DNA from: Anabaena sp. CRKS33
GTDB taxonomy: Bacteria > Cyanobacteriota > Cyanobacteriia > Cyanobacteriales > Nostocaceae
DNA length: 48,502 nt
Reading direction: 5' to 3'
Assembly (NCBI GenBank): GCA_001672075.1
Contig: LJOT01000004.1
Span: 1-48,502 of the forward strand
In this document: in pieces, positions 1-10,150 of the stretch
Position numbering within the stretch: position 1 is the first letter of the stretch
Layout: every line of letters begins with the position of its first letter
Notes under the pieces: model-generated
Databases searched by the model: none
Seen by the model: the letters and a program-made list of their open reading frames with translations, nothing else
Told to the model about the DNA's origin: nothing
Position numbers and translations under genes: made by a program

Positions 1-932
1 TCAATATCTTTGAGTTCTGCTTCCGTGGCTAGATTTTGTTCCAGCAAATAACCAGCTAACTTTTTAATGGGGTCACGAGCAAACCAAAATTCCTTTTCTT
101 CCTTACTGCGGAGTTCGTCGGGGTCAGCCAGAGAGTGACCTCGGAAGCGATAGGTCATAGCTTCAATTAAAGTTGGACCTTCACCAGCACGAGCGCGGGC
201 TACGGCTTCTTGAGCCACTTGACGGACTGCTAAAACGTCCATTCCGTCCACTTCCACACCCACCATGTTAAACACACTGGCCTTCTTGTAAATTTCTGGT
301 TGGGAAGTTGCTCTTTCATGAGCCATACCAATTGCCCACTTATTATTTTCTACCACAAAAAGAATCGGCAATTTCCATAAAGCTGCCATATTCAACGTCT
401 CGAAAAATTGACCATTGTTAGCAGCACCGTCACCAAAAAAGCAAGCGGTCACTTGGTCAGCGTTCTTGTCTCCCAGAACTTCCCGACGGTATTTAGACTG
501 GAAAGCCGCACCAGCAGCCACAGGAATACCCTCAGCTACGAAAGCATAACCCCCTAATAACCGGTGTTGGGCAGAAAACATATGCATAGAACCACCGCGC
601 CCTTTACTGCAACCTGTGGCTTTACCGAATAATTCCGCCATAACTTCTCGTGCAGGTACTCCAGCACTTAAAGCGTGAACGTGGTCACGGTAGGTACTGG
701 AAACGAAATCTTCACCAGGACGCATTGCTCCTTTGATGATGCCACTACAAACCGCCTCTTGTCCATTGTATAGGTGGACAAAACCAAACATTTTCCCTCT
801 ATAATACATTTCGGCACATTTATCTTCAAATAAACGCCCTAATGTCATATCTTCGTATAAGCCCAATCCTTCTTCTTTCGTAATTTGGACTGTGGCGTTA
901 TTAAATGTGGGTAATACGCGCTCTTGAATCAT
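1..932 (-). CDS. pdhA: Pyruvate dehydrogenase E1 component, alpha subunit (3' end cut by window)
   Basis: Thiamine-diphosphate-dependent E1 alpha subunit, which decarboxylates pyruvate in the pyruvate dehydrogenase complex. Translation from the ATG at 932-930 gives [20 protein letters not shown], the usual N-terminus of cyanobacterial PdhA. It continues through [19 protein letters not shown] and GRGGSMHMF to the ThDP/Mg2+ motif [12 protein letters not shown] (from about residue 166) and [11 protein letters not shown]. About 310 codons are present of the roughly 340 expected. The frame is open to position 1, so only the C-terminal tail is missing. The upstream 200 bases hold the presumed promoter; no clear -10/-35 or Shine-Dalgarno could be assigned. 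Confidence 0.96.
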   Translation of the reverse strand, partial: MIQERVLPTFNNATVQITKEEGLGLYEDMTLGRLFEDKCAEMYYRGKMFGFVHLYNGQEAVCSGIIKGAMRPGEDFVSSTYRDHVHALSAGVPAREVMAELFGKATGCSKGRGGSMHMFSAQHRLLGGYAFVAEGIPVAAGAAFQSKYRREVLGDKNADQVTACFFGDGAANNGQFFETLNMAALWKLPILFVVENNKWAIGMAHERATSQPEIYKKASVFNMVGVEVDGMDVLAVRQVAQEAVARARAGEGPTLIEAMTYRFRGHSLADPDELRSKEEKEFWFARDPIKKLAGYLLEQNLATEAELKDI

Positions 933-1149
933 GCTTGTGAAGTATTCCTATTGTAAAACAAACAAGTTAAGTTTGTCTTTGATTACGTTAGCGATAAATT
1001 AGCCAGCGTTGACAAAATTAATTTAATTAAATTATCAAAACCTATTTTATATGGTAACAATCAGGATAACTGGCTTTCTGCATAGCGATTAACAATTAAC
1101 GTAATTTTATAACGTAACTTACTAAGTAGGTTGGCGTTAAAAATTGTCG
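933..1149. other. pdhA upstream intergenic DNA
   Basis: AT-rich leader and promoter region of pdhA. It contains several near-repeats of a TAACGTAA-like word around 1085-1120, e.g. CAATTAACGTAATTTTATAA. No ORF or structured RNA was recognised. The region runs directly into the heptamer repeat field. Confidence 0.4.
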
Positions 1150-1477
1150 TTATGACAAGGGAACAGGGAACTCTTAACTGGGAACAGGGAACTCTTAACT
1201 GGGAACTCTTAACTGGGAACTGGGAACTCTTAACTGGGAACTCTTAACTGGGAACTGGGAACTCTTAACTGGGAACAGGGAACTCTTAACTGGGAACTCT
1301 TAACTGGGAACAGGGAACTCTTAACTGAGAACTCTTAACTGGGAACTGGGAACTCTTAACTGGGAACTCTTAACTGGGAACAGGTTTTGGGCAACTTTAC
1401 TTACTGACAACTGACCACTGACAACTGACAACTGACAACTGACAACTGACAACTGACAACTGACCACTAACAACTTA
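1150..1477. repeat. Heptamer short tandem repeats (STRR)
   Basis: From about 1160 to 1381 the DNA is built from the heptamers GGGAACT, CTTAACT and GGGAACA/GGGAACT. They are combined into 14-bp and 21-bp higher-order units, so every spacing is a multiple of seven. From 1404 to about 1470 the pattern switches to ACTGACA heptamers with occasional ACTGACC variants. Such STRRs are known from heterocystous cyanobacteria. The array lies between the 3' end of tatC and the pdhA promoter. The GGGAACA family reappears at 46650-46722. Confidence 0.9.
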
Positions 1478-1479
1478 AA

Positions 1480-2274
1480 TTATTTCCCCGTGAGTTTGAC
1501 TAGTCCAATACCACCAAAGTATAGCCCTAAAACAGCCCCAGCTAAAAGACTTTGGGTTAAAGGATCTGTAGAAGGTGTTAAAATCGCTCCTAAAACCACT
1601 GATACCATAATTACATAACGCCAGCCTTTTAACATGATTTGTGAAGAAACAATTCCCAAGGAAGCCAGCAATAATTGAATAACTGGAACTTGGAACGCTA
1701 GTCCTGTAGTGAATAATAATAACAGCACAAATTCAAAATACTTGTCAATTGACCAAAGTTGCTCCACAACATCAGCACCATAGTTAATGAAGAATTGCAA
1801 AGCAGCAGGGATGAGGGCAATATACGCAAATACTAATCCCCCTAGAAATAGCACGCTTGACCCTAGCACCACGGGAATGACTAAACGACGTTCCCGTACT
1901 GTCAGTCCAGGCAAGACAAATTGGATGATTTGATAGAGAATAAAGGGTGTGGTTAAGATTAAACCACCATAAGCGGCAACTTTCATGGAGACAAAGAAAA
2001 ATTCTCCTGGTGCTAATTGCAGAAATTTAACGCCGTGAGCAGGAACTTCTAGTAATTGTACCAGGGGTTTGACTCCGATAAAACAACCGACAATACCGAC
2101 TACCACCACTATGAGGGAATAGAAAATTCTTTGTCGCAACTCCTCTAAGTGGTCAAAAATTGACATTTCTACTTCCCCCGGTAACTCATCTAGGGGGTTA
2201 ATAGCTGGTTCTCTCGATCCTTCTGGGTTGAGGTCGGGGGAATTTATAGTATCTACGTCTTGTGAAGAGGTCAT
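1480..2274 (-). CDS. tatC: Sec-independent protein translocase subunit TatC
   Basis: Multi-spanning membrane subunit of the twin-arginine translocase, which recognises RR signal peptides of folded cargo. The family signature [14 protein letters not shown] sits just before the first membrane helix, and the [16 protein letters not shown] segment and about six hydrophobic helices follow. I place the start at the ATG at 2274 ([10 protein letters not shown]), giving 264 residues. An in-frame ATG at 2370 would add 32 residues that do not look like TatC and have no good ribosome-binding site. The protein ends KLTGK. The 3' end abuts the heptamer repeat field. No tatA/B gene is adjacent. Confidence 0.94.
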   Translation of the reverse strand: MTSSQDVDTINSPDLNPEGSREPAINPLDELPGEVEMSIFDHLEELRQRIFYSLIVVVVGIVGCFIGVKPLVQLLEVPAHGVKFLQLAPGEFFFVSMKVAAYGGLILTTPFILYQIIQFVLPGLTVRERRLVIPVVLGSSVLFLGGLVFAYIALIPAALQFFINYGADVVEQLWSIDKYFEFVLLLLFTTGLAFQVPVIQLLLASLGIVSSQIMLKGWRYVIMVSVVLGAILTPSTDPLTQSLLAGAVLGLYFGGIGLVKLTGK

Positions 2275-3090
2275 GAGTAAGAAATGAAAGGAAACATTTG
2301 TGAGGCAATATTCGTTAACTATTTTGACACTCTTATTAGGAATAGGCTCAAAAACTCTTGAAGTTGTCATTGATTCAGGAAAATCACTCTATTCATTTTT
2401 GGTAGCATTTGCATATTTATTTTTATTTTCCCATTTTTAACTTTATGAAATTAGAGTATTAATTATTGCAGATGCTGTTGAGCAACTTCCTAAATTAATA
2501 CTACTAGACTAATCAGTATTAATGGCAGATAAAATATCATCCCCTAATTTATTAAATGGCTGTATAGCTGATTCTAAATAGGTATTTAATGCTTGTACAT
2601 ATATAAGCTATAAAGACGAGAGAAATCAAAGACTATATTTTTTACAGCGTTTTATATGTTGACGCATAATATTCATATTTGTTTCTTGTAAAAAAACTTT
2701 TTTTTATCCGGGTTTTACTCATCAGATTTGCATAAGTATAAAGAACGTTATCTTGTGGCTAAATTCACTCTACCGGGGGGTAAGAGTAAATTTAGCAGTT
2801 ACGGATCTGATTTTGATCTGTGAATGAATGAAAACAACGACTTGTTGATCTCAACTGCGGAGAAATCAAAGATATAGCAGGGGTAAAACCCAGTAAAAAT
2901 CTAGATTTACTCGCTTAAATCAACAAAAATAGACTAATGCCCCTGAAAATTGCACCATTTCTAGTATCGAATTAGACACTAGAGACAGGATTCCTTTGGC
3001 AATTTTGAGAATTATTAGTTCGTGTACAGGTTTTCACCCTCTTGGTGACGTTGCTGATTACACAATCATCAATGGGAATTCAATCTCTAT
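2275..3090. other. Long intergenic region with imperfect palindromes
   Basis: About 800 bases without a convincing gene. Visible structures are an imperfect hairpin at 2761-2793 (AAATTCACTCT against AGAGTAAATTT around a G-rich loop) and a near-palindrome centred on TCTAGA at 2892-2911. The word GAGAAATCAAAGA or a close variant occurs near 2618 and 2861. It must hold the tatC promoter (left side, minus strand). I see no tRNA or recognisable riboswitch. Confidence 0.4.
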
Positions 3091-3291
3091 ATGAAAAACA
3101 TAATTGGTTTAGGACTAATGGTATTGTCGGTCTATGTATACAATGCCAATGCTTGTTTTGCAGGTAACAAGCTATCCGTCCGCAATACTCACATAAGCGA
3201 AAATAATACTCAATTACAGCTAGTGGTAAATCCGTCTGACAGAAGTGAGCAAACAGGAGATTGTATTCGTCAAGGTCAATGTAAGGATTAA
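3091..3291 (+). CDS. Small putative secreted protein, unknown function
   Basis: A 66-residue ORF. Its N-terminus (MKNIIGLGLMVLSVYVYNANA) looks like a Sec signal peptide with a possible cleavage site near residues 21-22 or after CFA. The predicted mature part is short, polar and has cysteines near its C-terminus (DCIRQGQC). No family was recognised. The start lacks a strong Shine-Dalgarno. An overlapping ORF on the other strand is less protein-like. It could be a chance ORF; the signal-peptide-like start is the only positive evidence. Confidence 0.4.
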   Translation: MKNIIGLGLMVLSVYVYNANACFAGNKLSVRNTHISENNTQLQLVVNPSDRSEQTGDCIRQGQCKD

Positions 3292-3493
3292 CATCATCCT
3301 GCGCTTTGCGAATAAACACGTAAACTCTCAGAAATAAGCGATAAGGCTACCTGATTTTTATGGGTTCTTATCGCTAAATCAAGGTTTTGGTATGTAATCT
3401 CTTAATCATTTTGTGTTCTTTTGTTTTGATCAATGAATGTAGACTCTGCATATATTGAGACCAGGGACTGTCAATATTTACAGCAGTTTCCGA
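3292..3493. other. Intergenic DNA with a stem-loop
   Basis: A 9-bp perfect inverted repeat, AGCGATAAG (3337-3345) against CTTATCGCT (3367-3375), encloses a 21-nt loop that could pair further (ACC/GGT). It starts about 45 nt after the stop of the small secreted ORF. It could be a transcript end, but no T-run follows. No ORF was recognised. Confidence 0.4.
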
Positions 3494-3552
3494 TATTATG
3501 AAGTACAGATATTAATGATAAAACTCTTGTGGTGCGGGCATCTTGCCCGCAC
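3494..3552. repeat. Dispersed palindromic repeat, copy 1
   Basis: A roughly 59-bp element. It begins TATTATGAAGTACAG and ends with a perfect 8-bp stem around TCT (TGCGGGCA TCT TGCCCGCA, 3533-3551). A second copy, about 90% identical by eye, lies at 36105-36162. The stem could act at RNA level. Its presence at two unrelated intergenic sites marks it as a dispersed repeat rather than a gene-specific site. Confidence 0.8.
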
Positions 3553-3718
3553 AAAGTGTACCTCACTCAAGCTGAACTTGCTGTAAGATGAAATTATCAA
3601 GAAAAAGATAAAATTATTTGTACTTCTATACCTGATTATTGCGGATAAGTCTGATTTTCTAATGTAAAAAGAAAATGACAGGTGGTGTCATGACCATTAC
3701 AGTGTAAACCGGATTTTT

Positions 3719-5056
3719 ATGCTTCTTAATTTAGAAAGATTTTATCAAGCTTGTAATCCTTCTCGGCCTTTGATGATTGAGAATTTAGACGACCGGAGCT
3801 ATTATATTGATTTTGCTTCAGTGCGTGGGGGTAAGATCATTGAGGCTTTGCTGCGAACTATTACCAGAATTTCTCCTAATATACCAACTTGTCAACTATT
3901 TACCGGACATTTGGGTTGTGGGAAATCTACGGAACTGTTAAGGCTCAAAGCAGAGTTAGAAGCGCAAAATTTTCATGTAGTCTATTTTGAGTCCACCTGT
4001 GTTTTAGAGATGGTAGATATAGATATTACAGATATTCTTTTAGCGATCGCTGGTTTGGTCAGTAAAAGCATAGAAGCAATGAAACTCCGTGTCCAACCTA
4101 CGTACTTTACTAAATTGTTCAGTGAGGTGGTAGATTTTTTGCAAACACCGATAGAATTAGGTGTAGAAGCCGAATTATCCGTAGGTATTGGTAAGATTAC
4201 CACTAAAACGAAAGAAAGCCCACACTTACGCAGACGGTTAAGAGACTATCTAGAACCACGGACAGAAAATATCCTCCAATCAATTAACAAAGAACTACTA
4301 GATCGGGCTAATTTAGAACTAAAAGCTAGGGGTAAAAAAGGATTAGTAGTCATTGTTGATAACTTAGATAGAGTGGCCATCCGTCCATTACCTTCTGGGC
4401 GATCGCTACCGGAATACTTATTTATTGATCGAGGAGACCAATTACGGAAACTGAATTGTCATATAGTTTATACTATACCTTTAGCACTAACATTTTCCAA
4501 CGATAGCGCCCAACTACAACATCGTTTAGGAGGGGGACTAGCACCGAAAATATTACCAATGATCCCAGTGCGTCAACGTTCTGGGGAAATTAACATAGAG
4601 GGATTAGAACTAATGCGCCAAATGGTATTAGCAAGAGCATTTCCTCACAGTTCACCCGCAAAGCGTCTGAATTTAATTACCCAATTATTTGACAATAGTG
4701 ATAGTCTAGATAGACTATGCTTGATTAGTGGTGGTCATGTCCGCGACCTGTTAGGATTACTATTTGATTGTTTACGAGAACAAGATCCACCCTTTGACAG
4801 AAATTGTGTAGAATTGGTAATCCGAAGACAACGAGATTATCGTGCTAATGCCATTGATATGAATGAGAGTGAATTAATATTTCAGGTAATCCAAGAACAA
4901 CGAGTCAAAGGAGACATAGAGTACGATCTTTTATTACGTAGTTTATTTGTATTTGAGTATCGTGATCACCAAGGAGTTTGGTTTGCAATTAACCCAGTTT
5001 TAGCAGAAACCGAAAAATTTAAATCATGGTTAAAAAACAGCAAGCAGATGATATAA
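3719..5056 (+). CDS. P-loop ATPase, partner of the downstream STAND/WD40 protein
   Basis: A 445-residue soluble NTPase. The N-terminal segment (LERFYQACNPSRPL, then YYIDFASVRGGKIIEALLRT) leads into Walker A GHLGCGKST (residues 63-71, Lys69) and a Walker B-like strand GLVVIVDNLDRV (208-219). A helical C-terminal part contains SGGHVRDLLGLL, resembling the sensor/helical region of AAA+/STAND ATPases. Proteins of this layout often sit next to large WD40 or TPR NTPases in cyanobacteria; the function is unknown and signalling or defence is inferred. The ATG at 3719 gives the expected N-terminus. The gene overlaps the next one by 31 nt in another frame, suggesting translational coupling and a functional pair. 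Confidence 0.85.
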   Translation: MLLNLERFYQACNPSRPLMIENLDDRSYYIDFASVRGGKIIEALLRTITRISPNIPTCQLFTGHLGCGKSTELLRLKAELEAQNFHVVYFESTCVLEMVDIDITDILLAIAGLVSKSIEAMKLRVQPTYFTKLFSEVVDFLQTPIELGVEAELSVGIGKITTKTKESPHLRRRLRDYLEPRTENILQSINKELLDRANLELKARGKKGLVVIVDNLDRVAIRPLPSGRSLPEYLFIDRGDQLRKLNCHIVYTIPLALTFSNDSAQLQHRLGGGLAPKILPMIPVRQRSGEINIEGLELMRQMVLARAFPHSSPAKRLNLITQLFDNSDSLDRLCLISGGHVRDLLGLLFDCLREQDPPFDRNCVELVIRRQRDYRANAIDMNESELIFQVIQEQRVKGDIEYDLLLRSLFVFEYRDHQGVWFAINPVLAETEKFKSWLKNSKQMI

Positions 5057-8000
5057 TCGCTACGAACAAACAGTCATTACGTAGTTTAGACAGAGCCATT
5101 AACTTTTCTAAAAATCAGTTTTCAGTCATCTTATTGTGCTGTAACTATAAATTTTTGCATGAGTTAATCCGGCAACAACTGGTAGAAATGGGTTGGGGAA
5201 GTGACAAACTCCAAACTATCACTTTAGATAAAAAAACCACAAGTTTATATACAACAATTCAAGCACAACTCAGCTTAACCCAACCTGCTGGATTAATGAT
5301 TATCGGGTTTGAATTAGTTGATGACATAGACGATCTTTTGCGTTCCATTAATCAGATCCGGGATGAATTTCGCAAATGCTATCAAATGCCCATGGTTTTT
5401 TGGATAAATGATCAAATTTTAGCTAAAATTTGGCAGTTAGCTCCTGATTTTGCCAGTTGGGCGGCCACGCCAATTAGATTTGACATGAATTCCCAGGGGT
5501 TGCTAGAACTTTTGCAACAAGAAACAGAGAATTTGTTTACCGAAATTTTACAAGGTGACTATACTCAGAGCAATCATCTCAAGTTAGAAAAAATCTGGAC
5601 AAATAAGAATCAACTCCATTATGCAATTTTTGAATTGAAGAACTGGGGGATAGAAATAGAACCAGAATTAAAATCCAGTTTAGATTTTGTTTTTGGTATA
5701 GATGATTATATCAATAATCGAATTTATTCTGCTTTAAATAATTTTCAAAAAAGTTTGCATTTTTGGGATCAACAGAAAAATTTATTTACTGAAAGAGAAA
5801 ACACAGATATTGACCATAAGTATTCTTTAAAAAAGGCAATTTTATTACTGCACATTGGACTATGCTTTTATCGTCTTGCTAAACAAAATAAAAGAGCGAG
5901 TAAGTGTAATTTGCAATCAGCCAAAACAAATCTTTCCCAATCTTTTAAGATATTGGAAGTTGCTGGATGTATAAAGTTAGTATCTGAATTTATTAAGCAA
6001 TTAGCAGAAATTTTATATATTTTAGAAGAATGGACAGAATTACAGGTTGTTGCTGAAAAATCCCTAGAATTACATCGAATATATGGTCGGAAAATTCAAT
6101 TAGCTTGTGATTATAGTATTTTAGCACATATAGCTTTACATAATTCAAATTGGATGCAGGCTAGTATTTTAGCATATACATCATTAATATACCTAGAAGA
6201 AGCCAGAAAAAACAAGGAATTAAATCATTATTTATTACCTCTACTATTAGAACAAATTTATATGTTAACCTTAGCCCAAGCACTTAGTAATCTGGGAAAA
6301 ACAACGGTAGCAGCAGAATATATAGATCAAGCATCTTACCAATTATTATTAGCTTTAGAAAGTAGTGAATATAAATATGATATCTATCGTTATATTAACT
6401 TATTGGATCTTTTGAAATCTCTATACTTTCAAGCGGGTCGGTATCTTCAAGCCCATATTATTAAACAAAAACTCAATTCTCTAGATCAACAATATGGTTT
6501 TGTGCCATTTATCGGTGCTGGATGTTTAAAACCACAGAAAAAAGTCACCAACCCCGGTTTAATATCTAAGTTGGGAAATAGTACCATAGCTTTAGAAATT
6601 ACTGCTTCAGGCAGAGAATATGATATTAATAACTTAATTGGTAGAATTAGCCGTGCTGACCAAAAATTGATAATTATCCATGGCCAATCAGGTGTGGGTA
6701 AAAGTTCTCTAGTCATTGCCGGCTTAGTTCCCGCACTGCAAAACCGTAGTGTAGGTGATCAAATTGCGGTACCAGTTGTTGTCCAACTATATAAAAATTG
6801 GTTAAAAGAATTAGGGAAATCCTTAAATAAAGCCATGTTGAAAATGGCGAATAAATCAGCCATAGAAATAGAATCTTCAATTGATATTCAACCAGATATG
6901 AATGTTGAGATCATTTACCAACAACTACGGAAAAATGCAGATAATCATCTAATTACAGTTTTAATATTTGACCAATTTGAAGAATTTTTCTTTGGTGATA
7001 CAGACAGTCATAAAAAACAAGAATTTGATAAATTTATTAGTGATTGTTTAACTATATCATTTGTAAAAGTTATTTTAAACTTGCGCGAAGATTATTTACA
7101 TCGTCTGCTGGATTTTAAATATGTTTCATCAATAGAAGCAATTAATAATAATATCTTGTCCAAAAATATTCGTTATCAAATTAATAATTTTTCTCCTGAA
7201 AATGCCAGACAACTTATTGAAAACCTAACTGAACGTTCCCATAAATTACATCAACAATCACAACTCAAATTACAACCAGCCTTAATTGATGCTTTACTGG
7301 CTGATTTATCTTCAGAAGTTGGTGAGGTTCGCCCCATAGAATTGCAATTAGTGGGCGCACAATTACAAGATAAATGTATAACTACACTGGCACAATATCA
7401 ACCCTATCGCCCAAAGAAGTTAATTCAGGAATATATCCAAGAATTAATTCAAGAATGTGGACAAGAAAATGAACGGTCTGCTCTAATAGTTTTATATTTA
7501 TTAACCGACGAAAATCACAAAAGACCCTTTAAAACCCATGCAGAATTAAAAGCAGAATTGTCAGAATTAGAAGACCCCAGTAATTTGGATCTAATTTTAA
7601 GTATTTTGGTTAATTCAGGATTGGTTGTTATCTTTCATAATTCTCCCAAGCAATATCAATTAATTCACGATTACCTAGTAGACCTAATTCGTCATTTAGA
7701 ACAACAGGAATCTGGACTACAAACACAAATTAATCAATTGCGAGATAAGGTAAAAAATAGCTATCAAGAAATTGAACGGCTCAGAAGTGAATTAAGCAAA
7801 ACAGAAGAGAAGGTTGTTTTAGTAGAGACTCAACACCAACAGGGAGATAATTTACTTACAGAAATAAGAGAACTACGTCAGCGAGAGGAAGAAACTCAAA
7901 TAGAGATTCAACGCTTAAGAACTGAACTAAGAGAAAAAGAGTTAATTGAAAAATTAGTAAAAAGTCAGAAAAAACAACATTGGAATGCAACTAGATTAAA

Positions 8001-10101
8001 TATTGCTTTGAAAATTGCCTTAACAGCTTCTATTATAGCTATTTTAAGCTTGGCTAGTTCTGTAATTACTTCTAAGAGTAGTGAAATACAAACCTTAAGT
8101 GCATCTAGTGAAACTTTATTTGCTGCTCAAAAAGGTATTAATGCTCTTCAAAAAAGTTTAAAAGCAGGTCAAACATTAAAACAAACCTTATGGGTAGATG
8201 CTTCTACTAGAGAAAAAGCACTAACCGCAATGTACCAAGCAATTTATGGAGTCAAAGAACGCAACCGCTTAGAAGGTCATTTATCAGCGGTGAAAATGGT
8301 AACATTTAGCAATGATAAATCCTTAATAGCTTCCGCAGGTGCAGATACAAAAATTAATCTTTGGAGTCCTTGCGGTCTGTTATTAAAAACTTTATCGGGT
8401 CATGAATCTGTAATCAATAGTGTTAATTTTAGTTCTGATAGTCAAATGCTAGTTTCTGCTAGTCAAGACAAGACAATTAAACTGTGGAATCGTAACGGTG
8501 AGTTACTAAAAACTTTACTAGGTCATAGTTCTATAGTCAATAGTGCTAGTTTTAGTCCTGATGGTCAAATTATCGCCTCTGCAAGTACAGATCAGACAAT
8601 AAAATTGTGGAGTCGAGAAGGTCAACTAATCAAAACTTTACTAGGTCATCAAGATGCTGTTTTAGCTGTAGCTTGGTCTAGTGATGGTAAAATTTTGGCT
8701 TCTAGCAGTAGCGATAAAACAATAAAATTGTGGAATAGAGCAGGTAAACTAATTAAAACTTTACCAGCCCACGAAGATGCTGTCGTCAGCATAGCTTGGT
8801 CTGGTGATAGTAAAATTCTGGCTTCTGCAAGTTTAGATAAAAAAATCAAATTATGGAATCAAGAAGGTAAATTACTGAAAACTCTGGCTGGACACAGCGG
8901 TGGTGTGATCGCTGTCAATTTTAGTCGTGATGGTCATACTCTGGCATCTGCTAGTATGGATGAAACCATCAAAATTTGGCATCTGAACGGTAATTTATTA
9001 GGAACGCTACGAGGACATAATAATTGGGTAAATAGCGTCAGTTTCAGTCCTGACGGCCGAAGTTTAGCCTCTGGTGGTAGGGATAAAACTATTATTTTAT
9101 GGCGTTGGGATAGTTTAATTTTGCGTAATCCCCAGGAAAATAACGATTGGGTGACAAGTATTAGTTTTAGTCCTGATAGTAGTATTGTTGCAGGTGCTAG
9201 TCGGGACAAAACTATAAAAATCTGGAATCGAGATGGTAAATTACTCAAGACTTTGGTGGGTCATCATGATCAAATTTGGGGTGTGGCCTGGTCTGGTGAC
9301 GGTCAAATTCTCGCTTCTGGGAGTAAGGACAAAACTATAAAAATCTGGAATCGGGATGGTAAACTACTCAAAACTTTGCTGGGTCATGATGATACGGTTT
9401 TAGCTGTAGCCTGGTCTATTGACGGTCAAATTCTCGCTTCTGGGAGTAAGGACAAAACTATCAAATTATGGAATCGGGATGGTAAACTACTCAAAACTTT
9501 GATTGGTCATACTCATGCTATTAACTGGGTTAGTTTTAGTCCGAATGGTAAATTATTAGCTTCTGCTAGTGATGACAAATTGGTTAAACTCTGGACAAGT
9601 GAGGGCGAAATCATCAAAAATTTAGCAGGCCATACTCGCGGGGTCAATGGTGTAGCATGGTCACCTAGTGGTGATGTTTTAGCTTCAGTTAGTCTTGATG
9701 GTATGGTCAATATTTGGGGTGAGAATGGTAAATTAATAAAAACACTAAGGGGATCTGGTGATGGTTTTATTGGTGTTAGTTTTAGTCCAGATGGTAAAAC
9801 TTTAGCAGTAAACAGTGATCGTCAGGTTAAGTTGTGGAATAGAGAGGGCGTTTTACTGATGTCTTTAAAAGGTAGTGATGAAGAGTTAACCGGTGTCAGT
9901 TTTAGTCCAGATGGTAAAATGTTAGCTGCTGGTAGTAGTGGAGGTAGGATAATTCTCAGGAAATTGTCAGATATTACATTAGAAAGTTTATTGAGAAGTA
10001 ATTGCGATATATTAAATGATTATTTACTATATAATCCGAATCTGACTAGAGGTGATGCTGATAGTGATCAAAGTTATCGTAATTGGTGTGAGAATAATTA
10101 G
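5026..10101 (+). CDS. Giant STAND-type NTPase with coiled coil, membrane helix and 14 WD40 repeats
   Basis: A 1691-residue protein. In order: an N-terminal alpha/beta domain (about 30-200) without a P-loop, including MPMVFWINDQILAKIW and APDFASWAA; a TPR-like helical region (about 230-500); an NTPase with Walker A GQSGVGKSS (553-561) and Walker B LIFDQFEEFF (646-655), then LREDYLHRLLDF; a winged-helix-like segment; a coiled coil (about 890-985); one hydrophobic segment (about 992-1015); and 14 WD40 units (about 1080-1655), enough for two seven-bladed propellers. Blade 8 lacks the GH dipeptide and blades 13-14 are degenerate. The layout matches cyanobacterial nSTAND-like signalling or conflict proteins; the ligand and output are unknown. 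The ATG at 5026 lies inside the upstream gene; no other early ATG is available. Confidence 0.9.
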   Translation: MVKKQQADDIIATNKQSLRSLDRAINFSKNQFSVILLCCNYKFLHELIRQQLVEMGWGSDKLQTITLDKKTTSLYTTIQAQLSLTQPAGLMIIGFELVDDIDDLLRSINQIRDEFRKCYQMPMVFWINDQILAKIWQLAPDFASWAATPIRFDMNSQGLLELLQQETENLFTEILQGDYTQSNHLKLEKIWTNKNQLHYAIFELKNWGIEIEPELKSSLDFVFGIDDYINNRIYSALNNFQKSLHFWDQQKNLFTERENTDIDHKYSLKKAILLLHIGLCFYRLAKQNKRASKCNLQSAKTNLSQSFKILEVAGCIKLVSEFIKQLAEILYILEEWTELQVVAEKSLELHRIYGRKIQLACDYSILAHIALHNSNWMQASILAYTSLIYLEEARKNKELNHYLLPLLLEQIYMLTLAQALSNLGKTTVAAEYIDQASYQLLLALESSEYKYDIYRYINLLDLLKSLYFQAGRYLQAHIIKQKLNSLDQQYGFVPFIGAGCLKPQKKVTNPGLISKLGNSTIALEITASGREYDINNLIGRISRADQKLIIIHGQSGVGKSSLVIAGLVPALQNRSVGDQIAVPVVVQLYKNWLKELGKSLNKAMLKMANKSAIEIESSIDIQPDMNVEIIYQQLRKNADNHLITVLIFDQFEEFFFGDTDSHKKQEFDKFISDCLTISFVKVILNLREDYLHRLLDFKYVSSIEAINNNILSKNIRYQINNFSPENARQLIENLTERSHKLHQQSQLKLQPALIDALLADLSSEVGEVRPIELQLVGAQLQDKCITTLAQYQPYRPKKLIQEYIQELIQECGQENERSALIVLYLLTDENHKRPFKTHAELKAELSELEDPSNLDLILSILVNSGLVVIFHNSPKQYQLIHDYLVDLIRHLEQQESGLQTQINQLRDKVKNSYQEIERLRSELSKTEEKVVLVETQHQQGDNLLTEIRELRQREEETQIEIQRLRTELREKELIEKLVKSQKKQHWNATRLNIALKIALTASIIAILSLASSVITSKSSEIQTLSASSETLFAAQKGINALQKSLKAGQTLKQTLWVDASTREKALTAMYQAIYGVKERNRLEGHLSAVKMVTFSNDKSLIASAGADTKINLWSPCGLLLKTLSGHESVINSVNFSSDSQMLVSASQDKTIKLWNRNGELLKTLLGHSSIVNSASFSPDGQIIASASTDQTIKLWSREGQLIKTLLGHQDAVLAVAWSSDGKILASSSSDKTIKLWNRAGKLIKTLPAHEDAVVSIAWSGDSKILASASLDKKIKLWNQEGKLLKTLAGHSGGVIAVNFSRDGHTLASASMDETIKIWHLNGNLLGTLRGHNNWVNSVSFSPDGRSLASGGRDKTIILWRWDSLILRNPQENNDWVTSISFSPDSSIVAGASRDKTIKIWNRDGKLLKTLVGHHDQIWGVAWSGDGQILASGSKDKTIKIWNRDGKLLKTLLGHDDTVLAVAWSIDGQILASGSKDKTIKLWNRDGKLLKTLIGHTHAINWVSFSPNGKLLASASDDKLVKLWTSEGEIIKNLAGHTRGVNGVAWSPSGDVLASVSLDGMVNIWGENGKLIKTLRGSGDGFIGVSFSPDGKTLAVNSDRQVKLWNREGVLLMSLKGSDEELTGVSFSPDGKMLAAGSSGGRIILRKLSDITLESLLRSNCDILNDYLLYNPNLTRGDADSDQSYRNWCENN
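9172..9540 (+). repeat. Near-identical 123-bp WD40 unit duplications
   Basis: Inside the WD40 gene, the word GACAAAACTAT followed by (A/C)AAA and TGGAATCG recurs at 9205, 9328 and 9451, exactly 123 bp (41 codons) apart. The flanking text GACGGTCAAATTCTCGCTTC is identical at about 9299 and 9421. These three units are much more alike than the other blades, which indicates recent tandem duplication of single blades. Confidence 0.85.
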
Positions 10102-10150
10102 GTGCAAGCAATAATAATTATTAACAATAATAACAACTCTAAACTGAGAA

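Noticed and set aside
1160..1470. Regular repeats suggesting a CRISPR array
   Set aside because: The period is 7, 14 or 21 bp with no unique spacers; it is an STRR field.
2275..2370. 32-residue N-terminal extension of TatC
   Set aside because: Not TatC-like and without a ribosome-binding site; the ATG at 2274 is preferred.
3080..3319. 79-codon minus-strand ORF opposite the small secreted-peptide ORF
   Set aside because: No signal or domain pattern; the plus-strand frame has a signal-peptide-like start and is the better candidate.
8649..9710. Several minus-strand ORFs inside the WD40 gene
   Set aside because: They repeat with the WD40 period and are antisense shadows of the repeat DNA.
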